Assembly (NCBI RefSeq): GCF_964340395.1
Contig: NC_135550.1
Location: forward strand, 33,634,176-33,698,175
DNA: 64,000 bases
Source: Glandiceps talaboti
Lineage: Eukaryota > Hemichordata > Enteropneusta > Spengelidae
Reading direction: 5' to 3'
Shown: in pieces, positions 21,225-32,724 of the stretch
How the letters are laid out: each line of letters starts with the position of its first letter
Numbering within the stretch: position 1 is the first letter of the stretch
The notes under the pieces: model-generated
What the model was told of the DNA's origin: nothing
What the model saw: only the letters and a program-made list of their open reading frames with translations
Database searches by the model: none
Program-made: the position numbers and the translations under genes

Positions 21225-21475
21225 AGAATTACATACAGCCTCAGACTGCTAGTGGTCTGAGATATAGCTGAGAGCAAAGTAACCGGGGAAAGAAAAAGAG
21301 ATAGTTTTCAAACTCAATGAGTGAATTGATCAATATCACACACAAAATAAGTTATATTGCACCAATAAAATTGATCATTCATTCAACCAAATAATAAATC
21401 AATCAATCAATAAATCAACCGATCGATCGATAGATCAATCAGTTACATGCTCGCTGCCCCCTGTGGTTATACTTC
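21225..21475. repeat. Interspersed repeat with AATC/GATC microsatellite, related to 55985-56325
   Basis: It shares 'gaaagaaaaagagatag', 'ttgatcaatatcacacacaaaa', the AATC/GATC tract and the end 'acatgctcgctgccccctgt' with the copy at 55985-56325. Class unknown; possibly SINE-like. Confidence 0.6.
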
Positions 21476-22290
21476 CATGATGTTAGTGAGTGGTCTTGTG
21501 GTAAACAAGCAATCCCATGTGGCCAATGGTGGTGAAAGAGCTTATTAATGCAGTATATAATCTTAATGGTTCACATGATTTGCATAATTAATAATTTTTC
21601 AATAATTAGGTGATATCTCAAGTATGGAAGCTTTGAATTTTGTATAGTTTCATATAATTCTCCAAATAAGGGGGGGGGGGTGCTACTCAAAATGCATATT
21701 GCATATACAAAGACCCAATGAAAGTGCATACACATTTGACATATACATGTAGTTTCTGAAGCCAGTACAGTGGACCATAACAATCTGTATTAAACACAAA
21801 TTGATCAAACCAATACTAGTACATTGAGTTCTGTTACATGAAACAAATCATTAATTGATAAAGTAGTAAGGAGTAACCTACATGTGTACAGTTAAAGAAA
21901 TAAACAGCTGAAACCACACAGGAGGGCAAAGTCTGACCAGATAGGATCAACTCATCTAGAATATCATGGGGTAGATTATATGTCAGTCAGTGAAAGCATA
22001 CCAGATACTGGGATGATATGGTGACTTGGTAAGCTGAAAATGTCTGACAGGTTTCATTGCACAGATATTTATAACTGGTAAATACTGATTATAATTTTTA
22101 AAATACATAAAAGAATATGGTAATATATAGCTAACTTTTCATTGCACAGATACTAGTACATGGCGTTCTGTTACATGAAATGAATATAAGTATACGAATA
22201 TAATTTTTCATAATGATAAAATAATTTTAAATGGTATGGCATGCAACTATACTTTGAGAATTGTGATCAGGAGAGGGTATTATTATCACC
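21476..22290. other. No gene recognised
   Basis: AT-rich DNA with one G run at 21670. Nothing coding is visible. Confidence 0.4.
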
Positions 22291-22525
22291 TTGACATGTT
22301 AAAATAACACCAGATAGCACTGTTTTAGTTTTAGTCCTTGAATTTCAAAATTTCTAGGGGCATGAGGGACCCCTCTCCTGTACCTCCCCTCACACTGCCC
22401 CCTTTTATTTTGATTCAAATTTTATGTAGTATTATTACTACCGTGACGTGTTAAAATAGCACCAGAAAGCATTGTTTTAATAGTCCTTGAATATCAAAAA
22501 TCTCCAACACCATTTGGCTCCCTCA
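22290..22525. repeat. Two diverged tandem units
   Basis: Each unit has 'ttaaaatancaccag', 'agcantgttttag' and 'agtccttgaat.tcaaaa'. The second starts near 22448. Related in style, but not clearly in sequence, to the repeat at 1-870. Confidence 0.5.
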
Positions 22526-22668
22526 AACTTCATACTTCCTAATTTCCAATTTTACTAGTAACTTGGGGAATAAGCTGCATTCCTTGTTACTTCTTCCTTT
22601 TTAAATAAGCTAAATCCATCATGTTATGAGGAAATTCAATTTCAAAATAAAAAGTTTGGTTTGTTTGT

Positions 22669-22789
22669 ATGTATGTATGTATGTATGTATGTATGTATGT
22701 ATGTATGTATGTATGTATGTATGTATGCATGCATGCATGTATGTATGCATGCATGCCTGTCTGTCTGTCTGCAGTGTTCTCCCCAGGAT

Positions 22790-22848
<59 letters not shown>

Positions 22849-22849
22849 G
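22669..22849. repeat. Compound microsatellite (GTAT)n, (GCAT)n, (CTGT)n
   Basis: (GTAT)n runs at 22669-22725, GCAT-rich units to about 22756, then (CTGT)n at 22757-22771 and 22792-22849. A 20-odd-bp piece of the adjacent element ('cagtgttctccccaggat') is embedded at 22772 between the two CTGT arrays. Confidence 0.9.
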
Positions 22850-25180
22850 CAGTGTTCTCCCCAGGATTTTGTCACAAGAGGGGGGAACTCTTGCTGAGCA
22901 GAGCAAAGCACTGCGTGTGCGTAGCGCATACTGGGGGGTGGTCAGGAGGGGGACGCCTAGGAGCTTTTGAAATTTGCATCTTGAAATGGTGGCTTTTGGT
23001 GGCACTTTTTTTTAGCCATTTTAACCCATTTTAATCATGTGAATTTCAACACAACTGTTGTGTCAAAGTGAGTTTTGATATCTTAATGTTCAAATAGTGA
23101 TGGAATTAAGCCAAATTTACCTGTGTCAAAAAATTAGTTTTTTAATAGTTTGTCCTAAATAGTTACTCAAATAGCTCTTTTCAACACAAATGCTGAAAGA
23201 GTGTAACAAAACAAAATCTTCAACTTTCTGTAAAAAATAGCAGCAAATTTCAAGATGTTTCAAGACAGTTGTAGTGTTTACTACAAAATGAAATCCATTT
23301 TCAAAAGCTTCATTGCATCATCACCATACCACTACCAAAACCCAACACATAAGGGTGAAGATAACTTTGCCTTTATGCATAACAGCTGAGTAACCTGTCT
23401 CACTTCTGTTCTCCTCAGAGGAGAATTCTCCTGTCTTTGTAATTTCCCCATTGGTGACTGCTTGTTCAAAGTCAAAAGTGTCAGATTTGGTCCATCTATT
23501 GATATTCCCATAGTGATTCAATTAGTCTAAATGTACTGTTTTCTAGTTGACTTCTCATTAAATTTATCATTTAATTCCCGGATTTGAGAACTGCTCAGAA
23601 TGATGGACCAGTATTCGCAGTGACGCAAAATCATGTGTATTATACGCAATGGAAATTAATTTTACGCATATTTGATCGAACGATCCGTATCCTATACGCA
23701 ATGAATTTTGTTACATTTGCCATGCCCCCTCGACTGACGATATGGCATCGTACTGAGTGAGAGTTGATTGTTTTTATTTTGATACATAATATTATTATAG
23801 ACCACTAACAAACTTGTACCCTAGCCCTGTTACAATCAATGTAAAAAAGACGCAACACTAATGTTGCAATTTTTGTTGCCATTGTTGTGTCTAACTGGAA
23901 AATTACTAGTACATGCCAAACACAGCTGCACAGGTTCAAATGGACACTCAACACGTCACGCTCCCACGTCAAAAAACTCAGACTGTAAGACATGCCTAGC
24001 CATGATATAGTTCTCTTCAGCATGTTCAGGTTTTTTTACACAAAATAGTCAGAGACAATATGGCATGGCACCTTCAGTTAGCACAGGTCTTTTTTGAAAG
24101 AAGAGGAAACCGCTTCGTGTCACTGTATGGGTGGTAATGAAGTCAATCAAAAGAAAATGAAATAAAACGAATCGGAATACATAGTTTTCAAGACGGACAG
24201 GTATCCGACAAAACTTTCTGCTACGACGACTCACTAAGATTTTGAAAGGTCAAAGATTGTACTATGACAACACATGCAAAATCTGAACTATTAAACTAAA
24301 GGGAAGGGATAGAGGGGGAACTTAGCATTCAACTTCAATACTGAAGTAGCCATGGAAAATCTTACTTGCGTGTTTTTTATTAAGAGAAGCAATTCATAGA
24401 CACAGCGACTTTGAAAACCATAGATTTGTAGTACATTTAGTGTACACGTAAAAACAGACAGTTCCGAGACTTTTGTCACGGCCCACCTATTCATGAACAG
24501 TGGACTCGCCCACATTGACACCACGTGTTTATCTGTGTTGTCTTCAAGAGAAGCCTTCTCACCCGAAATTTCTGTAAGTTCGATCGTGGTTCAATGGGTA
24601 TGAAAATATTAGTCCATTTTCGTTTCGATTACAATTCAATAGTTAAGGAACTAGAATGTACCATTTTGTTCATTTTAGTGACATTTTATTTAGTATCATC
24701 TAAGTAGTGTCGGTAAACAACACAAGCCTTTCAAAATTTCACATTTCATTTTGTTTTTGTACCGTAAACACGAGACAGTGTGTGTTTACATGCAAACAAT
24801 CCAGCGATCTGAGTTCAAGTTCGCCCTGAAAAGGGCCGATGTGGAAAATATTCTGTGTACCTCCTGATCTTTGTTGAGCTAAATGATGGAGGAAAGACAT
24901 ATTGACTGTTTGAAAGCTATAGAATGAATGACAAGTTTGAAAAAAGTATGCGTTAATGTGATTCGCACGAAGTTTGACATTAGTAGCCTCTTTACCGAGA
25001 TATTTGACTTTCCAAAATGGCGACCATGAGATCGTAGCGAAACCGCGAGAGAAGTAAATCGTTTTGCCCCATTTGTTGAAAAAATATTCAATTCATTTTT
25101 TCCGTCAAAACTTACAAGGGGGTGCCAAGAATTTACAAGAGGGCGCGGCACCCCTGTTACCTTGTTCAGGGAGAACACTG
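22850..25180. mobile_element. hAT-like element with CAGTGTTCTCC inverted ends, 2.3 kb
   Basis: The left end CAGTGTTCTCCCC (22850) is matched by the inverse of 'gggagaacactg' at the right end (25169-25180). CAGTG termini are common in hAT elements. Both flanks are TCTG repeat, so the element sits in a microsatellite and an 8-bp duplication (GTCTGTCT) is possible but ambiguous. I found no transposase; short frames such as that at 23521-23321 have no motif I recognise. Probably non-autonomous. Confidence 0.6.
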
Positions 25181-25860
25181 GTCTGTCTGTCTATGTGCAT
25201 GCGTCTCATCTCAATGGAACAGTTAACCTCAATTTGTGTATTGGTTGTAGAATGACATTAAGTTATGACTGTAAAATGGTGTGTGTGGGGGTGGGGGGGG
25301 GGGTTACTCACAAATTTCAAATCAGGCAGGGGGGTTACTAAAATTTTCTGAATTTTCAAAGCAGTTCCTCTGACCCCCAGGTCATAAATAATGACAGCTC
25401 CCTTAGCTATATTTTGCATTCGAACAATGTGTGTAGAAACGAAAATATAAATCTATGGTTTTGCCTTTCTGAAAGGCATTCAGTTTACAATCTAGAACTA
25501 AGAAAATACAGATATGAATAAATAATTGCGATATGTAGGGTATGGAATAACTGCAAATGTTTTTTTTTTATTTGAACTACAACCCCCCCGTATAAAATTT
25601 GTACACGTCCCTGGCATGGCGTCCTCGTTCAACACGGGCGTTTGTATACGGATGACTTATCGACTCGCTGTACATGTACTTTTTAGTATACTATTCGTTA
25701 GTTCATAGACGGTGTCTATGGTTAGTTACGTTCTAAATCATAAAGCGTATCTATTCTCGCATGCCTCGATGTTGTGTACATGTAAGGTGCAAATATTACT
25801 TGTTACCATACCCCCGGCCGTTGTCGCTATCCAAGGTCTGTGCATCACGAATCAATCATC
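25181..25860. other. No gene recognised; G-run repeat near 25285
   Basis: A G-run block ('gtgggggtgggggggggggttact', then 'aggcaggggggttactaaaa') lies at 25280-25340. The rest is unique-looking and moderately CpG-rich, leading into the promoter-like region. Confidence 0.45.
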
Positions 25861-25864
25861 TCGC

Positions 25865-26290
25865 GAACCAATAGCTTCTTGTATGCAAATTAATGGGGAA
25901 TCCCCCAGTAAACGTGCATAAGTATGTCGCTTTTAGGGGATTTCCAACTTCATCTGATATTTTGGAGGTAAGGATAAAGATTTTACTCGGATATTTATCA
26001 TACCATCAATATTGTCGCCTTAGTGCTACAATACGTTTAGAACCTGCATTCCCGTTTCTAACAAGTGATGACAATGGTAACTAATACTTGAATCGTCGGA
26101 TTGCGTCGATATGAACAGGCGCACGTACCTAACGATCGCCTGACAACACGAAGGGTGTTCGTGTGAAGCAGCGCGTTCGAGTGCTGAGATCATTCATCAC
26201 GTGATCAGAGGTGAACGACATTTATATATGGTCACGTGAAAAGGCGGAGCTTAGCCAAATGTACGGAAGTTCCCTTTTGCTGTCGCAATC
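25865..26290 (+). promoter_or_regulatory. Putative promoter/enhancer of TRAF gene 1
   Basis: Motifs in a non-repetitive stretch: CCAAT at about 25869, a perfect octamer ATGCAAAT at 25883, the palindromic kappaB-type site GGGGAATCCCC at 25895-25905, CACGTG E-boxes at about 26199 and 26243, and a TATA-like 'tttatatatgg' at about 26221. Gene 1's first coding exon is preceded by a splice acceptor, so its transcription start must lie upstream. No intervening gene was found. The assignment is inference; no first exon was identified. Confidence 0.4.
25895..25905. promoter_or_regulatory. NF-kappaB-type binding motif GGGGAATCCCC
   Basis: Perfect 11-bp palindrome matching the GGGRNNYYCC consensus of Rel/NF-kappaB proteins. 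It lies 12 bp downstream of the octamer motif. Occupancy is unknown. Confidence 0.5.
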
Positions 26291-26464
26291 ATTCAGTAAA
26301 GGTTGGATATGTCAACCCCCTTGTAAGGGCTAGTTCTAAACTGTTATCTTAGTCAACTCGATTTTTATACATGAGTGGTATGGCGTGCTGTTGTAAAAGA
26401 TGACAATAGTTGATGCCTAGCCTGGGGGAGGAGGGCGATTGTACTCGGGTGGGTAGTGGGTACT

Positions 26465-26625
26465 TAACTTAGGGACCGGTCAGTTTCTTCGGCCGGGGGG
26501 GGGGTGTGGATTGGGAGGGGGGGGGTCACCCTGTTTTTGAAATTGGCAGTAGGGGGGTCATGGTGTTTTCAAAATTGTGGATAGGGGGGGTCATTGTGTT
26601 TTGGATTGTGATGGAAGAAAAAAAT
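26465..26625. repeat. G-run interspersed repeat
   Basis: It opens 'agggaccggtcagtttcttcggcc', followed by G runs ending in 'tca', as at 940-1110 but in the opposite orientation. Confidence 0.55.
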
Positions 26626-27164
26626 CCTTTTTCTACAATGGCATATAGCCTTGTCTGAAATGTGGTACATGTAAATATTTGTTCTTCTCCCTGTTTCTTA
26701 CATGAATTCTTTAATGTTACTTATTAGTTCAAGCATAACTATAAATATACATATGCATGTATTACCTAGCTACCACACTAGTTACAGAACATGTCATGTA
26801 AATGCTTTGCTGTTTCACAATCAGTGCTTCACTTATATTGCACTTTGGGGCAAAAGTGAACATGAAGGTTTCGCAATGGTAATCTTCATCGATAGTTAAT
26901 AAAAGCAGTTAATCTAAAATGTTCCCTACTCGTTAAAGGGATTAATACACTTTCTATTTTGGACACTACATGTTATTGACACTACAAATCACCACATCTC
27001 ATCAGATTCCAGTTTCTATTATACACTAGGTATGACCACCTAAAGTTCTCTAACATACCAGTGGCTTTACTATACTTGCAATATCAATGCCACTATACCA
27101 ATGTTATGGGGCCATTTTTGTGTGACATGGGAAACTCATTTAAAACTTACATTTACGTTAGCTA

Positions 27165-27430
27165 TTCAAAGCTTGGAAATATTACCTCAAAGGCTATGAA
27201 TAACCTAAACATTGCCTTAATAGAAGCAAAAAATCTGCAGATCTGCCAGGGGGAAACCGTTACCCCCAAGGATGCCCTCACCCCCAGAGGTCACTCATGC
27301 ATTCAACCAACAATCAGATGCACCAACAACCTTTTTACTGTCATAATGATATTAAACTTTTCTTAAATATTTTCACCCAATTCTAATTTGAGATGATAGT
27401 CTTTTAAAGATGTGAAATGTTTGCCAAGAT
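27165..27430. repeat. Second copy of the repeat at 1-240
   Basis: From 'gcttggaaatattacctcaaaggctatgaataacctaaa' to 'gatgtgaaatgtttgcca' it matches 1-245 closely, with a few indels. Confidence 0.75.
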
Positions 27431-28020
27431 ACTTTAAAATTGAATTAAAATGTTCACTGGCAAGCTTGTTCAAATTTTTTTTCTCGATAAAGCTTCAATT
27501 AATGTTTTCTCTGAAGTTTAGACCAAGAGGCATGAGGCAACAATTCTTGTGTCTATAACCAATTCTGGTGTCTATAACAATATTGAATAACGTGAATATA
27601 GACAACATCAACAAGTTCCGTCAAGTTCTTGTTTATAATTATTTCAGTACCTTGAATCGCTAATTAATATCTAATTATAATACACAGAGAAATACATATA
27701 TTTAACTCGATTGATCGCGCTGGAATACAAATAAAATATAGGGGACGCTGTGGAGAGTGTACCGATTGAATAGCGCCATCAACGGTCGTAACATTTACTT
27801 CTCTGTCTTGTCGCGCGATCGTGAGATCAAATGATTCGAATCTTGGAATTTGAAAATTCAACCTCCATGAGCTCAGCATTTGGTCAATTTGGTCAATTTG
27901 CTCATTTGCTAAAAAAAAGAAGGGGTAGGACACTTTGATGTTCTTTTTCATCGTAAGATTGAAACCACATCGCCCTCGTTCATGGACGCCATTGGTGTGT
28001 AAGACTGGTTAAAGATTGCA
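27431..28020. other. No gene recognised
   Basis: A 95-codon minus-strand frame (27951-27664) has no motif I recognise and no splice context that I can support. Confidence 0.4.
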
Positions 28021-28029
28021 AGATCTTCA

Positions 28030-28215
28030 GCTCACCTTGGCAGTCCATAGCTTCAGCAAAGATTAGGAGTCCAAAGATTCAACAAAGATTGGCACTCCAG
28101 TGCTTCAACAAAGATCGGCACTCCAATGCTTCGACGAAGGTTAGCAGTGCAAAGCTTAGAAAAACCTTGGCACTCCAGTGCTTTGACGAAGGTTAGCAGT
28201 GCAAAGCTTCAGCAC
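28030..28215. repeat. Minisatellite of about 32-34-bp units
   Basis: About five diverged units of the form 'ggcactccagtgcttcaacaaagat', alternating with 'gttagcagtgcaaagcttcag'. No coding signal. Confidence 0.65.
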
Positions 28216-28329
28216 GCTGAATGGTTAATAAAGCTTTGACCCCAACCTTCGTATGACCTTGACCAAGCTTCAACAAAGGTCATGCACAATCGCATGTGAT
28301 ATAGTGGTCTGAGGTACGGTACACAAATT

Positions 28330-29620
28330 GTATGTTAAGGGGTAAACCATTTGATTTCGGGGGGGGGGGGGGGCCTGGGACAGAAGCATTTTTAGAAAAA
28401 ACAAAAAAATTGTCGTTGGCAAAAGCAGAAAGACAAATTTGCTGATCAATTTAAGACGAAAAAATTGTTTATGGAGTACGAGCTAAAAAATTTGTTGTGC
28501 TGCAAGTGCAACACCAAACTACAAATGTGAACTTTCCAGGTACAAGTGTTTCTGGCATCAGCGCCTGTGGCAGCAGCACCTTAACTTGTTAAAGTTTCTT
28601 TTTCGAAGGTTTATACTAACATAACTGTTGGCAAATGCTGAAACAAACCAAGTCAACCATCAAACCAAAGTATTAAGAATACTATATAGTGTCACGTTAT
28701 GGAAACTGCATGAACATGATAAGATAAGTGATAAGACAACCGAAGAGGTTATATCAGGTAATACTAGTAACCTCATAATATCAAGGCTGTAATATTTTAT
28801 AATATATCACCTGGGAATTCATTTTCATGTAAGAGATTTCATGTCGGGAACATTAGACTGAATTTTGTACTAGAACTGTGATTTTTTGAGAATTTAAATT
28901 TAATGTTAAAATAGCATCGGCTTACTATATTTGAATGCATTGGCGTAGTCAACTCATTAGTTGTAATTTCGGGGTCTTTCAGTCAATGGCATTTATTCAT
29001 TTGCAAACAAGAGAACTGACATAGTGTCTACTGTCGCCGTGACAGGATATTTTAGCCTACTCACTCACCTTTTTAGTGGCTCATTTAACAATAAAGTAAA
29101 CATATTTCATCTCAAATAAAATATACTAGTATTTATAGAATACCCATGCAAAACTTCAAAAAGGGCAGGCGTATCATGACATGCAGAGCCACAATATTTT
29201 TGTTCCATAATATGCTAATTGATTTGATTTGACATCATTTGCTCTGAGCACATGGAAGCACACTCCGAGTCATTGCATGTAAATAGCACTGTGTACCACT
29301 CAAAAGCTGATGTTCATATAAGTTACTTGCTAAATTTCGATGATAATGACGTAAAAGAAGGTTTATTAACCTGATTTTATTATTGGCAATAAAGTTGTAA
29401 AAGAATCATGAAGTTTCATGAGTCTCAGGGTTTTATTTAATGACTTAGTATCAGCAACTCATCTAAAAAAACTTGTATGTATGTATGGTTTCCCTTGCTA
29501 TGGCGCAGCCACGTCATATGTACAACAAGCCTACGTAATGTTCATTAGAAGAATTTTGTAATGAATCATGTTATCAGAAGTATACAGTTTAGGAAACTAA
29601 TAAATCAAATATTGCGATGT
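28330..29620. other. No gene; G-run repeat at 28346-28560, rest unremarkable
   Basis: 'gtaaaccatttgattt' then a G run of about 16 at 28360 resembles the stretch at 2125. From 28560 onward the DNA is AT-rich without recognisable features. Confidence 0.45.
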
Positions 29621-29639
29621 GTTCATGATATTCTATAAT

Positions 29640-30050
29640 CTCATAACTAGGCAAAGCCCATAAGCTCGCACAGGGTAGATTCATTTGTGACCAGCTGCCT
29701 GGGCCAGGGTTCATACACTTAGAGTAAAAAAAAATTGAAGGGCTTTTGAGGGGTTTTTCGTCAGTTTTCAAGGGGTACTCGTATTGATTATGGTCATTTT
29801 CCAAGAGTGTTGACCATCAAAATTTATTTTATTGAATGACATCTAATTCTCTGACATGGACGAGAAGTAATTAACAACGGCTCTCACAATATGTCACAAA
29901 ACATTTTAAAGAAAGTCAACACTCTATGCAGTTGTTGGTTTTAAAAAACAACAGCATCATTGCCATTAGATTAATATTGTTCATTTTCAATCAGCCAAAC
30001 CATAGACCCTCCACCAATGTTGGTTTATGGCCAAATGGAAATGTCATCAG
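29640..30050. repeat. Partial third copy of the 8462-9340 repeat
   Basis: It starts 'tcataactaggcaaagccca' and follows the other copies through 'gtcaacactctatgcagttgttggttt' and 'catagaccctccaccaa'. It stops before the segment that holds the AAAAAT site. Confidence 0.75.
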
Positions 30051-30227
30051 CCACAAACTTTAAACATTGAAAATATCAATTTGTTTGTCTATATATTTCT
30101 CTTAAGCTCTGCTTCATTGTCTTATTATTTTAGTACTATGAGTCAATACTGTGATACTAGACTTTACCTCCATCAAAATCTTTTAGTATCATGTTCACTC
30201 ACTAGTGCATTTTTTTAGGTGCTAAAG

Positions 30228-30306
30228 TATGAATTTACATTGTAGGTCTCAGAAAGCTTATCCCTAGTAGGGATAAGCTTTCTGAGACCTACAATGTAAA
30301 TTCATA
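30228..30306. repeat. Perfect 79-bp palindrome
   Basis: Two 39-bp arms ('tatgaatttacattgtaggt' inward to 'ttatcccta') are exact reverse complements around the single base G at 30267. It lies about 340 bp upstream of the acceptor of TRAF gene 1's first coding exon. Confidence 0.95.
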
Positions 30307-30344
30307 ACAGGGATTCTTAGACAAGTGAACAAATGTATGCAAAT

Positions 30345-30530
30345 ATACCTACATGTAGCAACATGACCATGCCCATAGCAATAGTGAAATGATTATGTAT
30401 AATGCAAAGATAACAACAGGGTTGGATAGGCAACAGGAGAGTCATTCAGCAAATGAACCTCTATACCTAGCATGGATCAGCATGTGGGTAAACATTTTAA
30501 AAACTACAGTTGTGCTACAATGTCATTGGC
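30345..30530 (+). repeat. Fragment of the 'TAGCACAACTG' element (right end)
   Basis: It contains 'agcaacatgaccatgcccatagcaa', 'gcatggatcagcatgtgg' and 'acagttgtgctacaatgtcattggcgctat', the right terminus with some differences. Confidence 0.7.
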
Positions 30531-30641
30531 GCTATTCTTTCTTTTAAGAACATGTCACCATTCACATGGAAGTAACTTGAAAGTATTTGAATATCAGTGT
30601 CTTCTGCAAAACTTATATTTTCCCCTTCTTTTACATTATAG

Positions 30642-30918
30642 AATTGCAATTGGATATATTCTTTGAAGTAAATAGTTAATGAACTTGTCTTGAGAAATTG
30701 TTAATGGCTTCACAGTTGCCAAGTATATCCCCACTTTCCCTGAAGTCAACGTCACCACCAGGTTCCTACAATGCATCCAGGGATGGATATGACATAGATG
30801 ACTTTGTGAACCCACCAGCTGAAAGCTGTATCTGTCCTTATTGTCAGAAGGTACTGAGGTCACCACATACAATAGAATGTGGACACCGGTTCTGCCATGG
30901 GTGTCTTGATAAAATTAA
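30642..30918 (+). CDS. TRAF3: TRAF gene 1, first coding exon (RING, 5' part)
   Basis: A pyrimidine-rich tract ending 'cattatag' gives an acceptor at 30640-30641. 5' UTR runs 30642-30703 and the ATG is at 30704. The exon encodes a Ser/Pro-rich N-terminus and the RING ligands C44-P-Y-C47, C59-G-H61-R-F-C64 and C67. Donor GTAAGT at 30919. It ends after two bases of a codon. Confidence 0.9.
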
Positions 30919-32583
30919 GTAAGTATATATAACAGATTGAGAATCACAATATTAATTAACTCATTGTGATATACCTAGTACTTTCTTTGTTATCATTCTT
31001 GGATTTAATTAAACCAGCATGCCACCTCATTAGATGATAGACCCATTTCCCCCTATGGTCTATGATTAGATGGTAATCTGTCTAGTCAGGAAGTATTCTA
31101 ATAAAAGTGTTCTATTTTTTCCCCTTTAGTGCATCTGATAAAGCAATCTGTCCTGTCGATGGTTGCAAAGAACCAATAGATAAAGATGAAATTGTTAAAG
31201 ACCATGCTGCTAGAAGAGAAATTGAATCACTGTTAGTGTATTGTAATTCAAGAACGAATGGATGTAAAGTTACAGTCAAACTCAAGGATCTTAAGAAACA
31301 TCAAAATGAATGTGACTATACATTAATTGATTGCATCCATAAAAAGAGAGGATGTGACACACTAATTGAAAGAAGACATTTGGTGGCACACTTAAGCACA
31401 GAATGTCTATATGCAGAGGTACAGTGCAAATACTGTGGAACATCAATGCCAAAAGAAGAGTTAAATGTAAGTTGTGATCATTTCATAGAACTCTGTGATG
31501 AACTCCCCATGTTGCATTTGATCTCCCATAATTCTTTTATTTATTTCTTGTTTTCACATGTATGGAAGAAAGAAACTGGCAGCATTTGGTTGGTCAATCA
31601 CGTCACCTTTTGGAATGTGAATGAGCTAACGACCCAATATTTGCATATATTGCAACTTTATGTGAAATAGAAAACCAAGTATTCTGCAATGAGTCTATGA
31701 AAATTGTCTTGTGACGAAAGTGCCAGGGTGAATTATCAAAATCAAGTCAATGCCTGCCTATCACAAACACATTGTAGTATTTCCATATTGCCAATTTCTT
31801 TTGAATCATGTTTACAAGTAATATTGAAGAAAAATGAACAACAGTGGAGTCATGATGGGTGAATGGTTAGCGTGACCGGTTTAGAATCTACAGGTTGCAG
31901 GTTCGAGCCCTGTTGCTGCCTGCCTTCTGAGTGGCTAAAGTCCTTAGGCAAGATTTGAACCACGACTGTGCTTCAGTCAACCCAGCTGTATAATTGGGGA
32001 CCTGGTAAGATGTAGGTTGCAATGTGAAGGCTTTAATCCTATGCGCTTAAAATGGCTGCAATGGATTGTATGCTCCCCGGGGAGTTGAGGAAGACTATAG
32101 GGCCGTTGTGCCGTTCTGATCTGAGCCAGGGGTAATAATTGTAAAGCGCTTTGAGCACAGTGTGGGAAAGCGCTATATAAGAACCCAACATTATTATTAT
32201 TAATACACAAGCATTAGTTTTGGAGCTCATGTCACTTTTAATGAAGGCAGCCATATTTGTAGTTCAAAATCAATATTTACTGCATAACTCAAAAACTGTA
32301 ATACACAGACACTCCATTTGACCCCAATAAACAATCACTGTAAACAACTTCGATCATGAGACACTATTCATAGACCACCAAAATTAAGCTATTGCTTACA
32401 TATTGCAGATACTTTTGTAGCAATTATGTGTGGCTAATGTCTTTTAGATCATGTCTATAGATAATGCAGAACTTTTGGTACTCGTATAACATTTTACTGA
32501 ATGGCAGCCTTATTTGTAGTGAACAATCATGATTTTTAGCACAACTGAACTGAGGTTCAGTAGTGCTATAGGGATCGCCCGGC

Positions 32584-32626
<43 letters not shown>

Positions 32627-32633
32627 GGTGTGC

Positions 32634-32724
<91 letters not shown>

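Noticed and set aside
22619-23034. Cys-Leu-Ser-Val and Cys-Met-Tyr-Val repeat frames, both strands
   Set aside because: Translations of TCTG and GTAT microsatellites.
27664-27951. 95-codon minus-strand frame near 27.8 kb
   Set aside because: No recognisable motif and no supported splice sites; could be an orphan exon but cannot be shown.
30698-30703. Upstream start (TTG) for TRAF gene 1 and GTG (57243) for gene 2
   Set aside because: Animal nuclear genes use ATG; the ATGs at 30704 and 57282 are the first in-frame ATGs after the acceptor.
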